The notes under the pieces were generated by a model, which was given only the letters and a program-made list of their open reading frames with translations, did no database searches and had not been told where the DNA came from. A DNA stretch of 64,000 nucleotides from Burkholderiales bacterium (GTDB lineage: Bacteria; Pseudomonadota; Gammaproteobacteria; Burkholderiales; Ga0077523): assembly GCA_022843925.1 (NCBI GenBank), contig JALHMS010000019.1, positions 36,951 through 100,950 on the forward strand. Direction: 5' to 3'. Positions 7,105 to 16,219 of this stretch are shown piece by piece (positions within the stretch are counted from its first letter, which is position 1; every line of letters starts with the position of its first letter). A program made the position numbers and the translations under genes.

Positions 7105-9828
7105 CTACCGCCCGCCCCGCCGACGGATCCGGGGCCCGCGCCAGGGTGCTCGACGCACCGCGAGATCGAGTAGAAAGGCCGTGAGGCTGCCTACGACGCA
7201 CCAGGGCCAAAGCCCCTTTGCGACCCGACCACCATCGCCGCGGATCTCGTGAATGTCCGCTGCGGTCGGTGCGAAGACCCCACCGGTCGCCTCGCTCAAC
7301 GCACGCAGGGTCTCCAGGTCGGGCGGCGACGCCCGCAACTCGTCGGACCACGGATACGGGATCGATCGGGTCGCGACCGCCTGCGCGTCGGCGCGCGAGA
7401 AGCCACCGCCCGGCATCAGTTCGAAGAGCCAAGGTTGCGCCCGACCCGCTTCGAGTGCCTGCTCTGCCGAATAGCGTCCAGGCGCCACCTGTCGAAGCGC
7501 GAGCATCGTCGCGCCGCCCGCGGGATCGGTGACGCGCACCAACGGTGCCAGCCCGTTGCGATGGCGACGACCCGGGCTCAGTGCGCGCACCTCGACCGTG
7601 GCTTCCCGTCCCGTCCGCGACACGCGCAGGGACACGGCCTCGTCTCCCCAGACCCGCGCGGCATCGCGGACCAGCTGCGCCCACAGACGGCCGTAGCCCT
7701 CCCATCCGATCCAGTCGGTCGCCCAGCGATTCTTGGCGTCCGACAGGAATGCCACCGTGCGCCCCAGGCCGTAGTGCGTCGTGGCGAGCAGCGGCTGCGC
7801 CTTCGGCCCCTCGAGCAGGACGTCGGCGAACGTCTTCGCGCGTGTCGCCACCATGCCGCGCAGCGGTGGCCCGTCGTTGAAATCGACGCCTTCGAGCGCA
7901 GCGACCCGATGGGCAACCTTGGGCCGGAACGCCGTCTCGACGAGCGACTCGCCCAGCAGCCGCCGCGTCTCGGCCACGAAGAGGCCCGGGATCTCGGCGT
8001 CGGTGCCCGCGACGTAGGCACGGCCGCCACCGATCGCCGCGATGTCGCCCATCAGCGGAAGGTTCGGCTTGTCGCCGAGTGCGACCGTCGACACCGTGAT
8101 CTTCGCTTCGGCGAGTTCGGCCACCAGCGCCTCGATCGCGCCGGGCTCCGGCAGCGGCTCGGCAGGGTCCACCATGGGCACCGCGATACCGTCGCGCCGC
8201 ATCGCGTCCTCCCTGCCCTTCAGGATGAGCGCCTGGATCTCCCGCGGGTTGGGCATGCCCGATCCGCCGGCGAGCGGCTGGGCGGTGATCCCGTCCGACA
8301 GCAGGATCACGTGCTTCGTGGTGGCGGTCGAGTCGCGCAGCAGGCGCCGCGCCTCCACCAGCGCCGGATGGATGCTCGTCTGCCCGCGCGCGGTCATGCT
8401 GGCGATGAGGTCCTCCGCGCGCCGCTTGTTGCCGACCGGCGCGAGCGGCACGACTTCGTGGGGCTGCGAGTCGAATGCCACGACCGCCAGCCGATGCCGC
8501 GCCTCCAGCAGGTCGAGCGACGACAGCGCCGCGGTCTTCGCGAGTTCCAGCTTCCGGCCACGCATGCTGTGGGATCTGTCGATCAGCAGCACCAGATCGA
8601 GATCGCGCTTCTTGCGGCGTGCTTCGAAGCGCACCGGCAGAAGCCGCTCCAGCGGACTCCCGGACAGGCCGTCCTGACCGTGCGTACTCTCGCCCGCGAT
8701 GAAGACGAGCCCGCCGCCTTCGTCGCGCACGAAGGTCTCGACCCGGCCGGCCATCCTCGCGTCGAGGCTCTGCGCGAGGATGTCGCTCAGGATGACGACG
8801 TCGAACGCCGCGAGCGACGTCGCCTCGACCGCGAGAGCGTCCGGCGTCACGACCGTCACGTCGATGTGATGGGCGCGCAACGCGTCCGCGAGATGGCGGG
8901 CACTCTCGGGGATGCCCTCCACGTACAGCGCCCGGGGACGCGGCCCGACGGCGACGCGCAACGCCAGGGCATCGTTGCCGGGGAACGCATCGCCCGCGGC
9001 GCGCACGCTCGCCCGTAGCGGCACCAGCCCGGCCTGCGGCAGGACCACGTCGAAGGCGATGTCGTTGCTTCCCGGTCGCAGCGACACCGCGGCGGCGCCC
9101 AGTTGTCGTTCGCCGCTCGCCAGCTGCACACGACCCGCCATCGCGCTCAGCGCATGGACCGTCACCACGACGGTGACGGGTGCCTGCTGGCGGACGCCCT
9201 CCGGCACTGCGATCGCATCCACCCAGGCATCCGTTGTCACGGCGGATTCGGCGGGCACGGCGAACACCCGGATCTGCTCCGCCTGCAGGCGCGGCAGCAT
9301 CCGCCAGAGATCGCCGCGCGTCTGGACGCCGTCGGAGATCAGCACGAGGCGACGCGCACCGACCCCATCGAAACTCCCGGCAGCCACCCGCAGGGCCTGC
9401 TCGATGTCGGTCGCGGACTGGCCGATCGCGTGCGCTTCGACCGGCGTGTCCGATGCCGACACGGCCACGGCGGGGATGTCGTCGATCGCCTCGACGACCG
9501 TCGCGCGATCCCCGAACACCACGTAGCGCGTCGACGCGGGGCGATGCAGCGCGTTGCCTGCGCGGACGCCGTCGAGCGCGCGCTCGATGAAGCGCGTCGA
9601 CACGCTGCGCGATACGTCGATGGCGTACACCACGGAGACCGCATCGCTGCGGACGAGCGTGCGCGGCTGCGCGAGCGCGAGCACCGCCAGCGCGATGGCA
9701 AGACTCCGGAGGATCGTCGCGAGACCCAGGCGCCGCCCCGCGTGATGGCGCCGCGCCATGACCGCGAGCAGCCAGACGATCGGCAGCATCGCGAGCAGCC
9801 AGAGCATCTGCGGATGCGCCAAGCTCAC
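7105..9828 (-). CDS. Large VWA-domain membrane protein
   Basis: 907 aa. Two membrane segments lie near the N-terminus (about 8-26 and 40-56), a GATase1-like stretch at about 295-390, and one membrane segment near the C-terminus (about 880-897). There are two von Willebrand A regions with MIDAS-like motifs: AIDVSRSVS at about residue 69, and LLIDRSHSM near 415 followed by GQTSIHP and LLSDGI. Family knowledge: such proteins accompany MoxR-type AAA ATPases and BatA proteins in envelope or stress-related chaperone systems. GTG start at 9828, seven bases after the upstream gene stops. The C-terminal codons abut a repeat array. Substrate and function unknown. Confidence 0.82.
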   Translation of the reverse strand: MSLAHPQMLWLLAMLPIVWLLAVMARRHHAGRRLGLATILRSLAIALAVLALAQPRTLVRSDAVSVVYAIDVSRSVSTRFIERALDGVRAGNALHRPASTRYVVFGDRATVVEAIDDIPAVAVSASDTPVEAHAIGQSATDIEQALRVAAGSFDGVGARRLVLISDGVQTRGDLWRMLPRLQAEQIRVFAVPAESAVTTDAWVDAIAVPEGVRQQAPVTVVVTVHALSAMAGRVQLASGERQLGAAAVSLRPGSNDIAFDVVLPQAGLVPLRASVRAAGDAFPGNDALALRVAVGPRPRALYVEGIPESARHLADALRAHHIDVTVVTPDALAVEATSLAAFDVVILSDILAQSLDARMAGRVETFVRDEGGGLVFIAGESTHGQDGLSGSPLERLLPVRFEARRKKRDLDLVLLIDRSHSMRGRKLELAKTAALSSLDLLEARHRLAVVAFDSQPHEVVPLAPVGNKRRAEDLIASMTARGQTSIHPALVEARRLLRDSTATTKHVILLSDGITAQPLAGGSGMPNPREIQALILKGREDAMRRDGIAVPMVDPAEPLPEPGAIEALVAELAEAKITVSTVALGDKPNLPLMGDIAAIGGGRAYVAGTDAEIPGLFVAETRRLLGESLVETAFRPKVAHRVAALEGVDFNDGPPLRGMVATRAKTFADVLLEGPKAQPLLATTHYGLGRTVAFLSDAKNRWATDWIGWEGYGRLWAQLVRDAARVWGDEAVSLRVSRTGREATVEVRALSPGRRHRNGLAPLVRVTDPAGGATMLALRQVAPGRYSAEQALEAGRAQPWLFELMPGGGFSRADAQAVATRSIPYPWSDELRASPPDLETLRALSEATGGVFAPTAADIHEIRGDGGRVAKGLWPWCVVGSLTAFLLDLAVRRAPWRGPRIRRRGGR

Positions 9829-9835
9829 GGCGACC

Positions 9836-11599
9836 TCATCGGGCGATGCGCCGCGTGAACGCCGCCCAGTCGATCAGCAAGAGCAGCAGGACGGCGAACA
9901 CCAGCAGGCCCCAGCGCTCGATCGGCAACCCACCCGGCGTTTCCGTGGCGCCCTCTGCCGCCGCGAATCGGCTGCGGTTCACGTCTGCGATCCGTGGATC
10001 GAGCACCGCTGTCGCGATGCGGACCACACCGCCCGGCGCGCGCGCCGTGTAGATGTCGGGGCGGATCGCGTCGAACAGCGTGGCGCCGGGGCTCCCGTGC
10101 GTCGGCACGGGATTGCCCCGCCCGTCGCGGATCTCCGCTTGCGGGAGCGGCACGCGAACCGGACCGAGCGGTTCGGTCCGCACGAGCTCCGTCGCTGTGA
10201 GATGGGCCAGCACGTTGCCGAGAAAGACGGGGAAGTCCGCCCGCAGCGGGAGATCCGTGTCCCCAGGAAGGAAACCCGTCGCGGTCCACGGCACGCCCGT
10301 CCGGCCCGTGATCACGAGGGCACCGGCGTCGACGCCGACGAGACGCGTCACGCCGTCCGGCACGCGGCTCCAGAGCGCTGCCCGGCGTACGCTCACGGCG
10401 TGCCACGGAACGCCTGCCGCCTGCGCGCCGCGCGATACGTCGGGCGCGACCGCGACGCTGCCGACACTGCGATCCGCCCGTGGCAACCACGAAACCTCGG
10501 GAGGCCGGAAGAGGAGCGCGCCGCCGCTCGGTGGCTGCGGTGGCGCGAAGCCATCGAACACGAACGCGTCGAACCCGGCGCGCGGGCGATACCGCGCCGG
10601 ATCGACCACCTCGACCCGGACCCCCGGCAGGGCCGCGAGCGAATCCGCCAGCGCCGCGTTGCCACGCGTGACCAGCAGAACGCGCTTCGTGCGATGGGGA
10701 TCGACGACCGCGTAGGCGATGTCGTCCCCTGGGAGAGCGTCGCCCGGAACACGTGCGGCGGCCGCCAGCACGCCGCCCTCGAAGCCGGAGATGTCGAACG
10801 TCGCGTCGACCCGCTCCCCAGGTGCGATCGCGAGGGACTGCGTGATCGAGAATCGCTCGCCACCCCGCAGCGTGAGGCGCACCGACTGCGGCGCGGGGGA
10901 CGCGTTGAAGACCTGCACGAAAGCCTCGACCTGCAGAGGGTCCGCCGGCGACGGCTGCACCGAAAGCCGCAGCACCGCCACGTTGTCCGCGGGTTCGAAC
11001 ACCGAGTGCACGATCGCATCCCCGGGCAGATCGATGCGGGCAACGCCGTCCCCGACGACGTGCACCTCGATGTCGCGCCCGCCCGGCAGGCCAGGAGGAC
11101 CCGGTGCGCCGGCGCTCGCGACTTCGATGCGCTCCACCGCCGCGAGCGCCTCGTCACGCGTGCCGAACCCGGTGGACGGCGCGGCGCCCATGGCATCGAC
11201 GACCATCACGGGCCCGGGCGCGCCGACGATCACGCTGCGCGCCACGGACTGCGCGTGCTGCCATCGCGTCTGCCCATCACGCGTCCGCGTGGCGAGCGAC
11301 GGACTGTTGTCGAGCAGCACGACGGTCCGCCGTGTCCCGTCGCCGAACCCCTGCACCTCGGGGCGCGTGATCGCGACGACACAAACCACGCCGATCGCAA
11401 GGGCCAGCGCGAGCGCGAGCCACCAACGCCAGGGCTCCCGACGGATGCCGGCCTGCTTCGCCGCGCGTTCCCACAGCAGGGTCGAGGCGACGACGCGCCG
11501 CATCGGGCGCGGCCGCCAGAGATGCAGCCCGACGATGACCGCAACCACCAGCGCGAGCAGTGCCGCACCGATCGGCGCGGAGGCGATGAGCGGGATCAT
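9836..11599 (-). CDS. BatA-type N-terminal / VWA membrane protein
   Basis: 587 aa. Seen: an N-terminal hydrophobic segment at about 8-26 followed by a WRPRPMRRVVASTLLWERA stretch like the BatA (aerotolerance regulator N-terminal) domain, a second membrane helix at about 60-78, a VWA-like start LLDNSPSLATRT near residue 94, a long predicted extracytoplasmic part, and a final membrane helix at about 560-582. It overlaps the upstream gene by ATGA and lies seven bases from the downstream VWA gene, so the three are translated as a unit. Most likely a structural or scaffolding component of a MoxR-like system; that role is inferred only from family habit. Confidence 0.78.
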   Translation of the reverse strand: MIPLIASAPIGAALLALVVAVIVGLHLWRPRPMRRVVASTLLWERAAKQAGIRREPWRWWLALALALAIGVVCVVAITRPEVQGFGDGTRRTVVLLDNSPSLATRTRDGQTRWQHAQSVARSVIVGAPGPVMVVDAMGAAPSTGFGTRDEALAAVERIEVASAGAPGPPGLPGGRDIEVHVVGDGVARIDLPGDAIVHSVFEPADNVAVLRLSVQPSPADPLQVEAFVQVFNASPAPQSVRLTLRGGERFSITQSLAIAPGERVDATFDISGFEGGVLAAAARVPGDALPGDDIAYAVVDPHRTKRVLLVTRGNAALADSLAALPGVRVEVVDPARYRPRAGFDAFVFDGFAPPQPPSGGALLFRPPEVSWLPRADRSVGSVAVAPDVSRGAQAAGVPWHAVSVRRAALWSRVPDGVTRLVGVDAGALVITGRTGVPWTATGFLPGDTDLPLRADFPVFLGNVLAHLTATELVRTEPLGPVRVPLPQAEIRDGRGNPVPTHGSPGATLFDAIRPDIYTARAPGGVVRIATAVLDPRIADVNRSRFAAAEGATETPGGLPIERWGLLVFAVLLLLLIDWAAFTRRIAR

Positions 11600-13113
11600 C
11601 GGGCGCTTTCCGCGGCCCGCGCGTCGGCATCGCGGCGATGGCGCGTGAGCGTGTAGCGCTTCACGGCCGCGCGATACTCGACGGGTGCAGCGGGTGCGGA
11701 GGCCGTGCCCTCCGCATCGCTCTGCGAGGCCCCGCCGGACGCGCCGAACCCGACGCGGGCCACCTGCGCCCGGGTGGCGGCGTAGAACGATTCCTCGGTC
11801 CCCGTGGCGGTGTTGTCGGCGTCGCCTGCGGCGCTCTCCGGCACCTTCACCGCCTTCAGCTGCACCGCGAGCCGCTCGGTGCGCCGACCGAGCACCTGAT
11901 CGCCCTGCTCCGGCGCGGCGAGGTTGCCGACGGGTTGATCACCGTCGCCCGCACCCCCGGTGCTGACACCCACGCGGCGCCCCATCGCGCCACCACCCAC
12001 ATTGGCGCGTCCCGCCCCCTCGGTCGTGTCGGCCTCGCCGTGCACCGCATCGCGGCCGGCGGTGCCGCTGCGCGACAGCGCACGCAGCGACGTGTTGAGC
12101 GCGTCCTCGCCGGCGGTCTGTTCCCGCTTCACGCCGGGCTGCGCATCGTCCTGGTCCGCCCGCAACTCGCGATCGAGTCGCGCGGTGGGCCGCTCCGCAT
12201 CGTCCGTGCCGGGGCTGCGGGCCGCAGGCGTCGACGTCTCCGACTTCAGCAGGCTCGCGAGACGCTCCAGGATCCCCTGCGCGAGGGCATCGGTCATCTG
12301 CTCGCCCGGGCCGTCGGCGGCACCGCCTCCCGAGACGGGTGCCGACGCTTCCGACCGGGCTGCGCGCAACGCCTCGACCGCGGCGCGCGCATCGCGCGCC
12401 GCGATCGCCTCCGCCAGCGTGCGGCCCTCGGGACTGCGCCCGAACCCCGCTGCCAGCGCCTGCACCTGCTTCCAGAGAGTGGTCGCCTCGCGCTGCGTGG
12501 TGGCGTCGGGGGCAGGATCGTCCGGATCGTCGGAAAGACGAGGTGCCGCGCCTTCCGACTCCAAACCGGAAACCGCGCGACCCACTGCGACGACGCCCTC
12601 CGATGAACCCGCGACCGGTGGCGCACCCGGCGGAAGCCACCACGCCAACCCAAGCGCAAGGATCGCCGCCGCGGCTGCGAGCACTGCGCGCGGCGGCACC
12701 GAGAAGGGAAGCAGTCGCGGCCAGTCGAGCCCGTGCGCGACGGCCGCCGCGCGCTGCACGTGTTGACCCACGAAGGGTGTGGCATCGCCGCGGGTCGCGA
12801 ACCAGTACGCGCTGGCGAGTTCCTCGTGCAGACCCGCCGCCGCGTCCACGCGCGACGCCACCGATTCGAGCGACGGCTGGAAGCGCAGCCGTATCGCGAG
12901 ACCGATCGCGACCAGCGCCCCGCCGACCATCAGCAGGGCGCGAAGCGCGACGACCACCGCGGCATCGGTGGCCACACGACCGACCACCGCGGCGCACGCG
13001 ACGATGGCCAGCAGGAACGCGGCACCCCAGGCACCGTCCCGCAGCCATCGCTGCCGGCGGATGCGCCGCGCCGCGATCCGCAGGCTGTCGACCAGAAGCT
13101 CGCCGGGCACCAT
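11596..13113 (-). CDS. Predicted membrane protein at the head of the VWA operon
   Basis: 505 aa. Two hydrophobic helices lie near the N-terminus (about 28-45 and 50-72) and another at about 145-162 (FSVPPRAVLAAAAAILALG). A long, charged, low-complexity cytoplasmic or periplasmic tail follows, rich in Ala, Asp, Glu and Arg, with a possible helical region. No enzyme motif is seen. Its position immediately before a BatA/VWA pair matches the uncharacterised membrane proteins common in MoxR-DUF58-VWA loci. ATG at 13113. The divergent sulfatase-like gene starts 106 bp away, so the gap probably holds promoters for both directions. Confidence 0.68.
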   Translation of the reverse strand: MVPGELLVDSLRIAARRIRRQRWLRDGAWGAAFLLAIVACAAVVGRVATDAAVVVALRALLMVGGALVAIGLAIRLRFQPSLESVASRVDAAAGLHEELASAYWFATRGDATPFVGQHVQRAAAVAHGLDWPRLLPFSVPPRAVLAAAAAILALGLAWWLPPGAPPVAGSSEGVVAVGRAVSGLESEGAAPRLSDDPDDPAPDATTQREATTLWKQVQALAAGFGRSPEGRTLAEAIAARDARAAVEALRAARSEASAPVSGGGAADGPGEQMTDALAQGILERLASLLKSETSTPAARSPGTDDAERPTARLDRELRADQDDAQPGVKREQTAGEDALNTSLRALSRSGTAGRDAVHGEADTTEGAGRANVGGGAMGRRVGVSTGGAGDGDQPVGNLAAPEQGDQVLGRRTERLAVQLKAVKVPESAAGDADNTATGTEESFYAATRAQVARVGFGASGGASQSDAEGTASAPAAPVEYRAAVKRYTLTRHRRDADARAAESAR

Positions 13114-13218
13114 GGGCCGTCAGACTCCCGCCCGCCCAGCAACCACGAGCACTTCGTGATGGCCGTTGTGAAACCGTATGATCCCGCCGTCGCGCAATGC
13201 CGACCCGGAGATCCCACG

Positions 13219-14631
13219 ATGCGCATCATCCGTTCTGCCGCGAGCAGGTGTCACCGCGGTCTCGCACTCGCGAGCCTGCTGCTCGCGATGGTCCCCGGCG
13301 CGGGGGCGGCCGATCGACCGCACGTCGTGGTGGTGCTCGCGGACGATCTCGGCTGGCGCGACGTGGGCTTCCACGGGAGCCCCCTGCGCACACCGACGCT
13401 GGATCGACTTGCGGCCGGCGGTGCGATGCTCAATGCGTTCTACGTGCAGCCCTACTCCAGCCAGACCCGCGCGGCGTTGCTCACGGGACGGTATCCGATG
13501 CGATACGGCCTGCAGACCTTGTCCCTGACGCGGGCGAGCACCTACGGCCTCCCCGTGGAGGAGCGAACGCTCGCGCAAGCGCTGAAGGATCGCGGCTACC
13601 GCACCACCTTCGTCGGGGAATGGCTGCTGGGCCACGCGAAGCCCGAGTTCTGGCCCACGCGCCGCGGCTTCGACAGCTTCTACGGTTCGCTCGCCGGCAC
13701 GGAAGAATCCTCGCTGCGCAAGGGCGCGAAGACCGACTGGCGTCGCGGCGAGCGCGCGATTGCGGAGACAGGTGACGTCACGGCGCTGCTCGCGAAGGAG
13801 GCAACGGCGCAGATCCAGCGACACGACCCTGCCACGCCGCTCTTCATGGTCGTCTCGTTCAACGCCCCGGCCCGCCACGGCGACATGTCGCGCGCCGCCC
13901 TCGACGCGTACGCCGACATTCCCGACGACACGCGCCGCAGCTACGCGGCCGCGGTGACCGGACTCGACGCCGCTGTCGGGCAGATCGTCGCCGCGCTCGA
14001 GGCCAGGAAGATGTTCGAGAACACGCTGATCGTGTTCCACAGCGACAACGGCGGTGCCGTCCCGTTGAAGTCCGCGACGGGCGATGCCGACGTCCGCAAC
14101 CCGGCGGCCGACAACGGGAACTTCCGCGAGGGCCGCGGCAGCCTCCACGAGGGTGGCGTGCGCGCCGTCGCCCTGGCCCACTGGCCCGGCAGGATTCCGC
14201 CGAGGACCGTGGTCCCGGATGCCCTGCACGTCACCGACCTGCACGCGACCGTGCTGGCGCTCGCCGGTGCCGCGCCCGACGCCGAACGCGCGAGCGACGG
14301 GGTGGATGTCTGGCAGGTCATCGCAGCGCGGGCGCGCTCGCCCCGCAAGGAACTCCTGCTGAACGTGGACGACTTTCACGGGGCGATCCGGATCGGCGAG
14401 TGGAAGCTCATCGTGCATGCGGCCCTGCCTGCAAAGCTGGCGCTGTTCGACATTGCCAACGATCCACAGGAAGCCGACAACCAGGCGGCCACCTATCCGG
14501 ACCGCGTGAAGGAGCTGCTCGACCGACTCAATGCGCACGCCTACGACATGGCGCCATCGCTGTACCTCGAAGCGCTGGCGACATCGGCGAGTCCGGCCGT
14601 ATGGCACAGGAACCCGCCGCGCCGCTTCTGA
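13219..14631 (+). CDS. Exported sulfatase-fold protein with degenerate active site
   Basis: 470 aa with a signal peptide (about residues 1-30, ending GAGA). The fold is that of type I sulfatases: VVLADDLGWRDVGFHG near the N-terminus with Asp42-Asp43, ALLTGRYP at 86-93, RRGFDSFYG, and HSDNGG. The formylglycine motif CxPxR is replaced by Ser80-Ser-Gln-Thr-Arg84, so both Cys and Pro are gone. The GKWHLG signature reads GEWLLG, losing the active-site Lys (Glu134) and His (Leu136). Classical sulfate-ester hydrolysis is therefore doubtful. It may be a pseudo-enzyme, a binding protein, or an enzyme with different chemistry. Start chosen at the ATG that begins a good signal peptide. Confidence 0.88.
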   Translation: MRIIRSAASRCHRGLALASLLLAMVPGAGAADRPHVVVVLADDLGWRDVGFHGSPLRTPTLDRLAAGGAMLNAFYVQPYSSQTRAALLTGRYPMRYGLQTLSLTRASTYGLPVEERTLAQALKDRGYRTTFVGEWLLGHAKPEFWPTRRGFDSFYGSLAGTEESSLRKGAKTDWRRGERAIAETGDVTALLAKEATAQIQRHDPATPLFMVVSFNAPARHGDMSRAALDAYADIPDDTRRSYAAAVTGLDAAVGQIVAALEARKMFENTLIVFHSDNGGAVPLKSATGDADVRNPAADNGNFREGRGSLHEGGVRAVALAHWPGRIPPRTVVPDALHVTDLHATVLALAGAAPDAERASDGVDVWQVIAARARSPRKELLLNVDDFHGAIRIGEWKLIVHAALPAKLALFDIANDPQEADNQAATYPDRVKELLDRLNAHAYDMAPSLYLEALATSASPAVWHRNPPRRF

Positions 14632-14645
14632 GACGCGGCGCAGGG

Positions 14646-15695
14646 TCAGCGCAGGGCATCGAATTCCCGCAGCCTCTCGCGGGCGCTGTCGAGCAGCGCG
14701 CGCACCCAGACACCCGCCTTCTCGAAGTCCGCAACCGTCGAGGCCGAAACGCGCGCCGCCGCCTGTCGCCAGAGTGCCTGCTCCTCGGCGGTCGCCGTCC
14801 GGACGACGTCCCCGCGGCCCGCCGCTGCCTTGCGGGCCGATACCGCGGCGACGTCCAGCACGCGTCCCAGCCAGGCGGACGTTTCGATCCCGCTGTTCGC
14901 GTTGACCGCGGCCTTCAGATCATCGGCGAGCCCGCGGAAGCTGGCGGTGCTCATCGCCAGCACGTAGACGATGGAGGCGACGCCGGTGCCATCGGGTCCG
15001 AACTCGACATGCCCGTGGGTCTCCCGATCGATGCCCGACGTCGCGGCGCGCTCCCACGGCAGCAGCACGCCGTCGAGCTTTCCACGCTTCAAGCCGTCGG
15101 CCATCTGCGCAGCCGACATCAGGCTGGCCTCCGCCCCCATCGCCGCGAGCAGCGCCACCTCGCCCGCGGACTCCGCTGCGATGCGCCGACCGGCGAGGTC
15201 GGCCGTGGCGTCGGCCGCACGGGCCCAGTGGAGCTGCGAGCCATCGCCGACGTGGGTCGCGATGACCCGGACGCCGTCGAGATCGCGGTCCTGGATGTCG
15301 TTCACGCGGACGAACTCGGACAACGCCCGGCTGCCGCCCTCCGCACGGCGCACCGTGAACGGCAGCGTGAACACCGCGAAGGCGCCGAACTGCGCCGTCG
15401 ACGGTCGGAGCGGCGTCCAGATCACATCGGCATCGCCGTCCACGGCCTTGGCGTACAGACCCTCGGCGTCGCCACCGAGCGTCGACGCCGCGTGCGGATG
15501 GAAGCGCATCCTGCCGCCGGCGTCCTGCTCGACCTTCTGCACCCAGGGCAGCAGGAAGCCGGTGTGGAACGCCGACGCTGCAGGTTGTGCATGATGAAAA
15601 TCGAGCGACACGCCGTGCGCGCCGGCGTCCTGGAGGGCGGCCGCGCCCAGCGCGACGACCGCCAGGCACCGCCGAAGACGTCCCGGGATCGTCAT
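14646..15695 (-). CDS. TRAP-type (DctP family) periplasmic substrate-binding protein
   Basis: About 349 aa with an N-terminal signal peptide ending near AGAHG. The body resembles DctP solute-binding proteins: HxxxxxSAFHTGFLLPWVQKVE at the start of the mature part, GDADVIWTPL, FTLPFTVRRAEGGSRAL, and an acidic C-terminal helix. No DctQ or DctM membrane partner is present in the window, so it may work with a distant transporter or serve as a periplasmic accessory protein. The start lies two bases after the cytochrome c stop, which ties it to that gene. By analogy, periplasmic binding proteins (XoxJ) accompany XoxF dehydrogenases, although XoxJ belongs to a different family. Confidence 0.78.
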   Translation of the reverse strand: MTIPGRLRRCLAVVALGAAALQDAGAHGVSLDFHHAQPAASAFHTGFLLPWVQKVEQDAGGRMRFHPHAASTLGGDAEGLYAKAVDGDADVIWTPLRPSTAQFGAFAVFTLPFTVRRAEGGSRALSEFVRVNDIQDRDLDGVRVIATHVGDGSQLHWARAADATADLAGRRIAAESAGEVALLAAMGAEASLMSAAQMADGLKRGKLDGVLLPWERAATSGIDRETHGHVEFGPDGTGVASIVYVLAMSTASFRGLADDLKAAVNANSGIETSAWLGRVLDVAAVSARKAAAGRGDVVRTATAEEQALWRQAAARVSASTVADFEKAGVWVRALLDSARERLREFDALR

Positions 15696-15697
15696 GG

Positions 15698-16084
15698 CTA
15701 TTCGTCGTCCTGGACCGTTTCGAGGAACGTGTAGATCTTCCACACCACGTCGTCGGGCAGCACGCCCTTCCAGACCGGCATGCCCTTGTCGAGGCGGCCC
15801 TCGTTCACGGTGGTGAGGAACATGGTGATGGCGTCGTCGCCGTAGCGGATGCGCAGACGCCGCAGATCGCGGGGCCGCTCGCCCTGCTCGGCCCACGGAC
15901 CGTGGCAATGGGAACAGTACTGGTTGAAGAGACTGCCGCCCTCCTGCACCGACGGCTTGTCGCCGGTGTACGGATTGACGGGGCGGGCAGCCGAGTCGTC
16001 GCTGGTGGCGAACGACGGTGCGACGACGAGCGCGGCAGCGATGGCGACGCGCGAGATGCAGTGCATTCCGGACTTCACGAACAA
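15698..16084 (-). CDS. Small periplasmic c-type cytochrome
   Basis: 128 aa from a TTG at 16084, which has a GGGAGGG ribosome-binding site six bases upstream; an ATG at 16066 is the alternative. Signal peptide, then a single heme-binding CSHCH motif and a downstream GMPVWKG stretch with the likely axial Met. It has the PVNPYTGD opening and WKIYTFLETV ending seen in cytochromes that take electrons from PQQ alcohol dehydrogenases. It lies just downstream of such a dehydrogenase, although a terminator-like hairpin separates the two. Likely role: electron acceptor for the PQQ enzyme. Confidence 0.86.
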   Translation of the reverse strand: MFVKSGMHCISRVAIAAALVVAPSFATSDDSAARPVNPYTGDKPSVQEGGSLFNQYCSHCHGPWAEQGERPRDLRRLRIRYGDDAITMFLTTVNEGRLDKGMPVWKGVLPDDVVWKIYTFLETVQDDE

Positions 16085-16155
16085 GATGCCCTCCCTACGA
16101 TCAGGCAAGAAGATCGATCGTGGGGCTGCCCCCCGGCAATCGACCGATGCGGACG

Positions 16156-16190
16156 AAAAAACGGCGGAGCCCGGAGAGCCCCGCCGTTTC
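16156..16190 (-). terminator. Rho-independent terminator after the PQQ dehydrogenase gene
   Basis: Read on the minus strand, a GC-rich stem (AACGGCGGGGCTC pairing with GAGC and CCGCCGTT across a short CTCCGG-like loop) is followed directly by a run of six T. It sits 30 bp after the dehydrogenase stop and before the cytochrome c gene, so it may partly uncouple the two. Confidence 0.8.
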
Positions 16191-16219
16191 GACTCGGAGT
16201 GATGCGATCCCGACTCCGA

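Noticed and set aside
7105..7185. Repeat array extending into the VWA coding sequence
   Set aside because: Similarity stops a few bases before the stop codon; the C-terminal Arg-rich codons do not continue the repeat.
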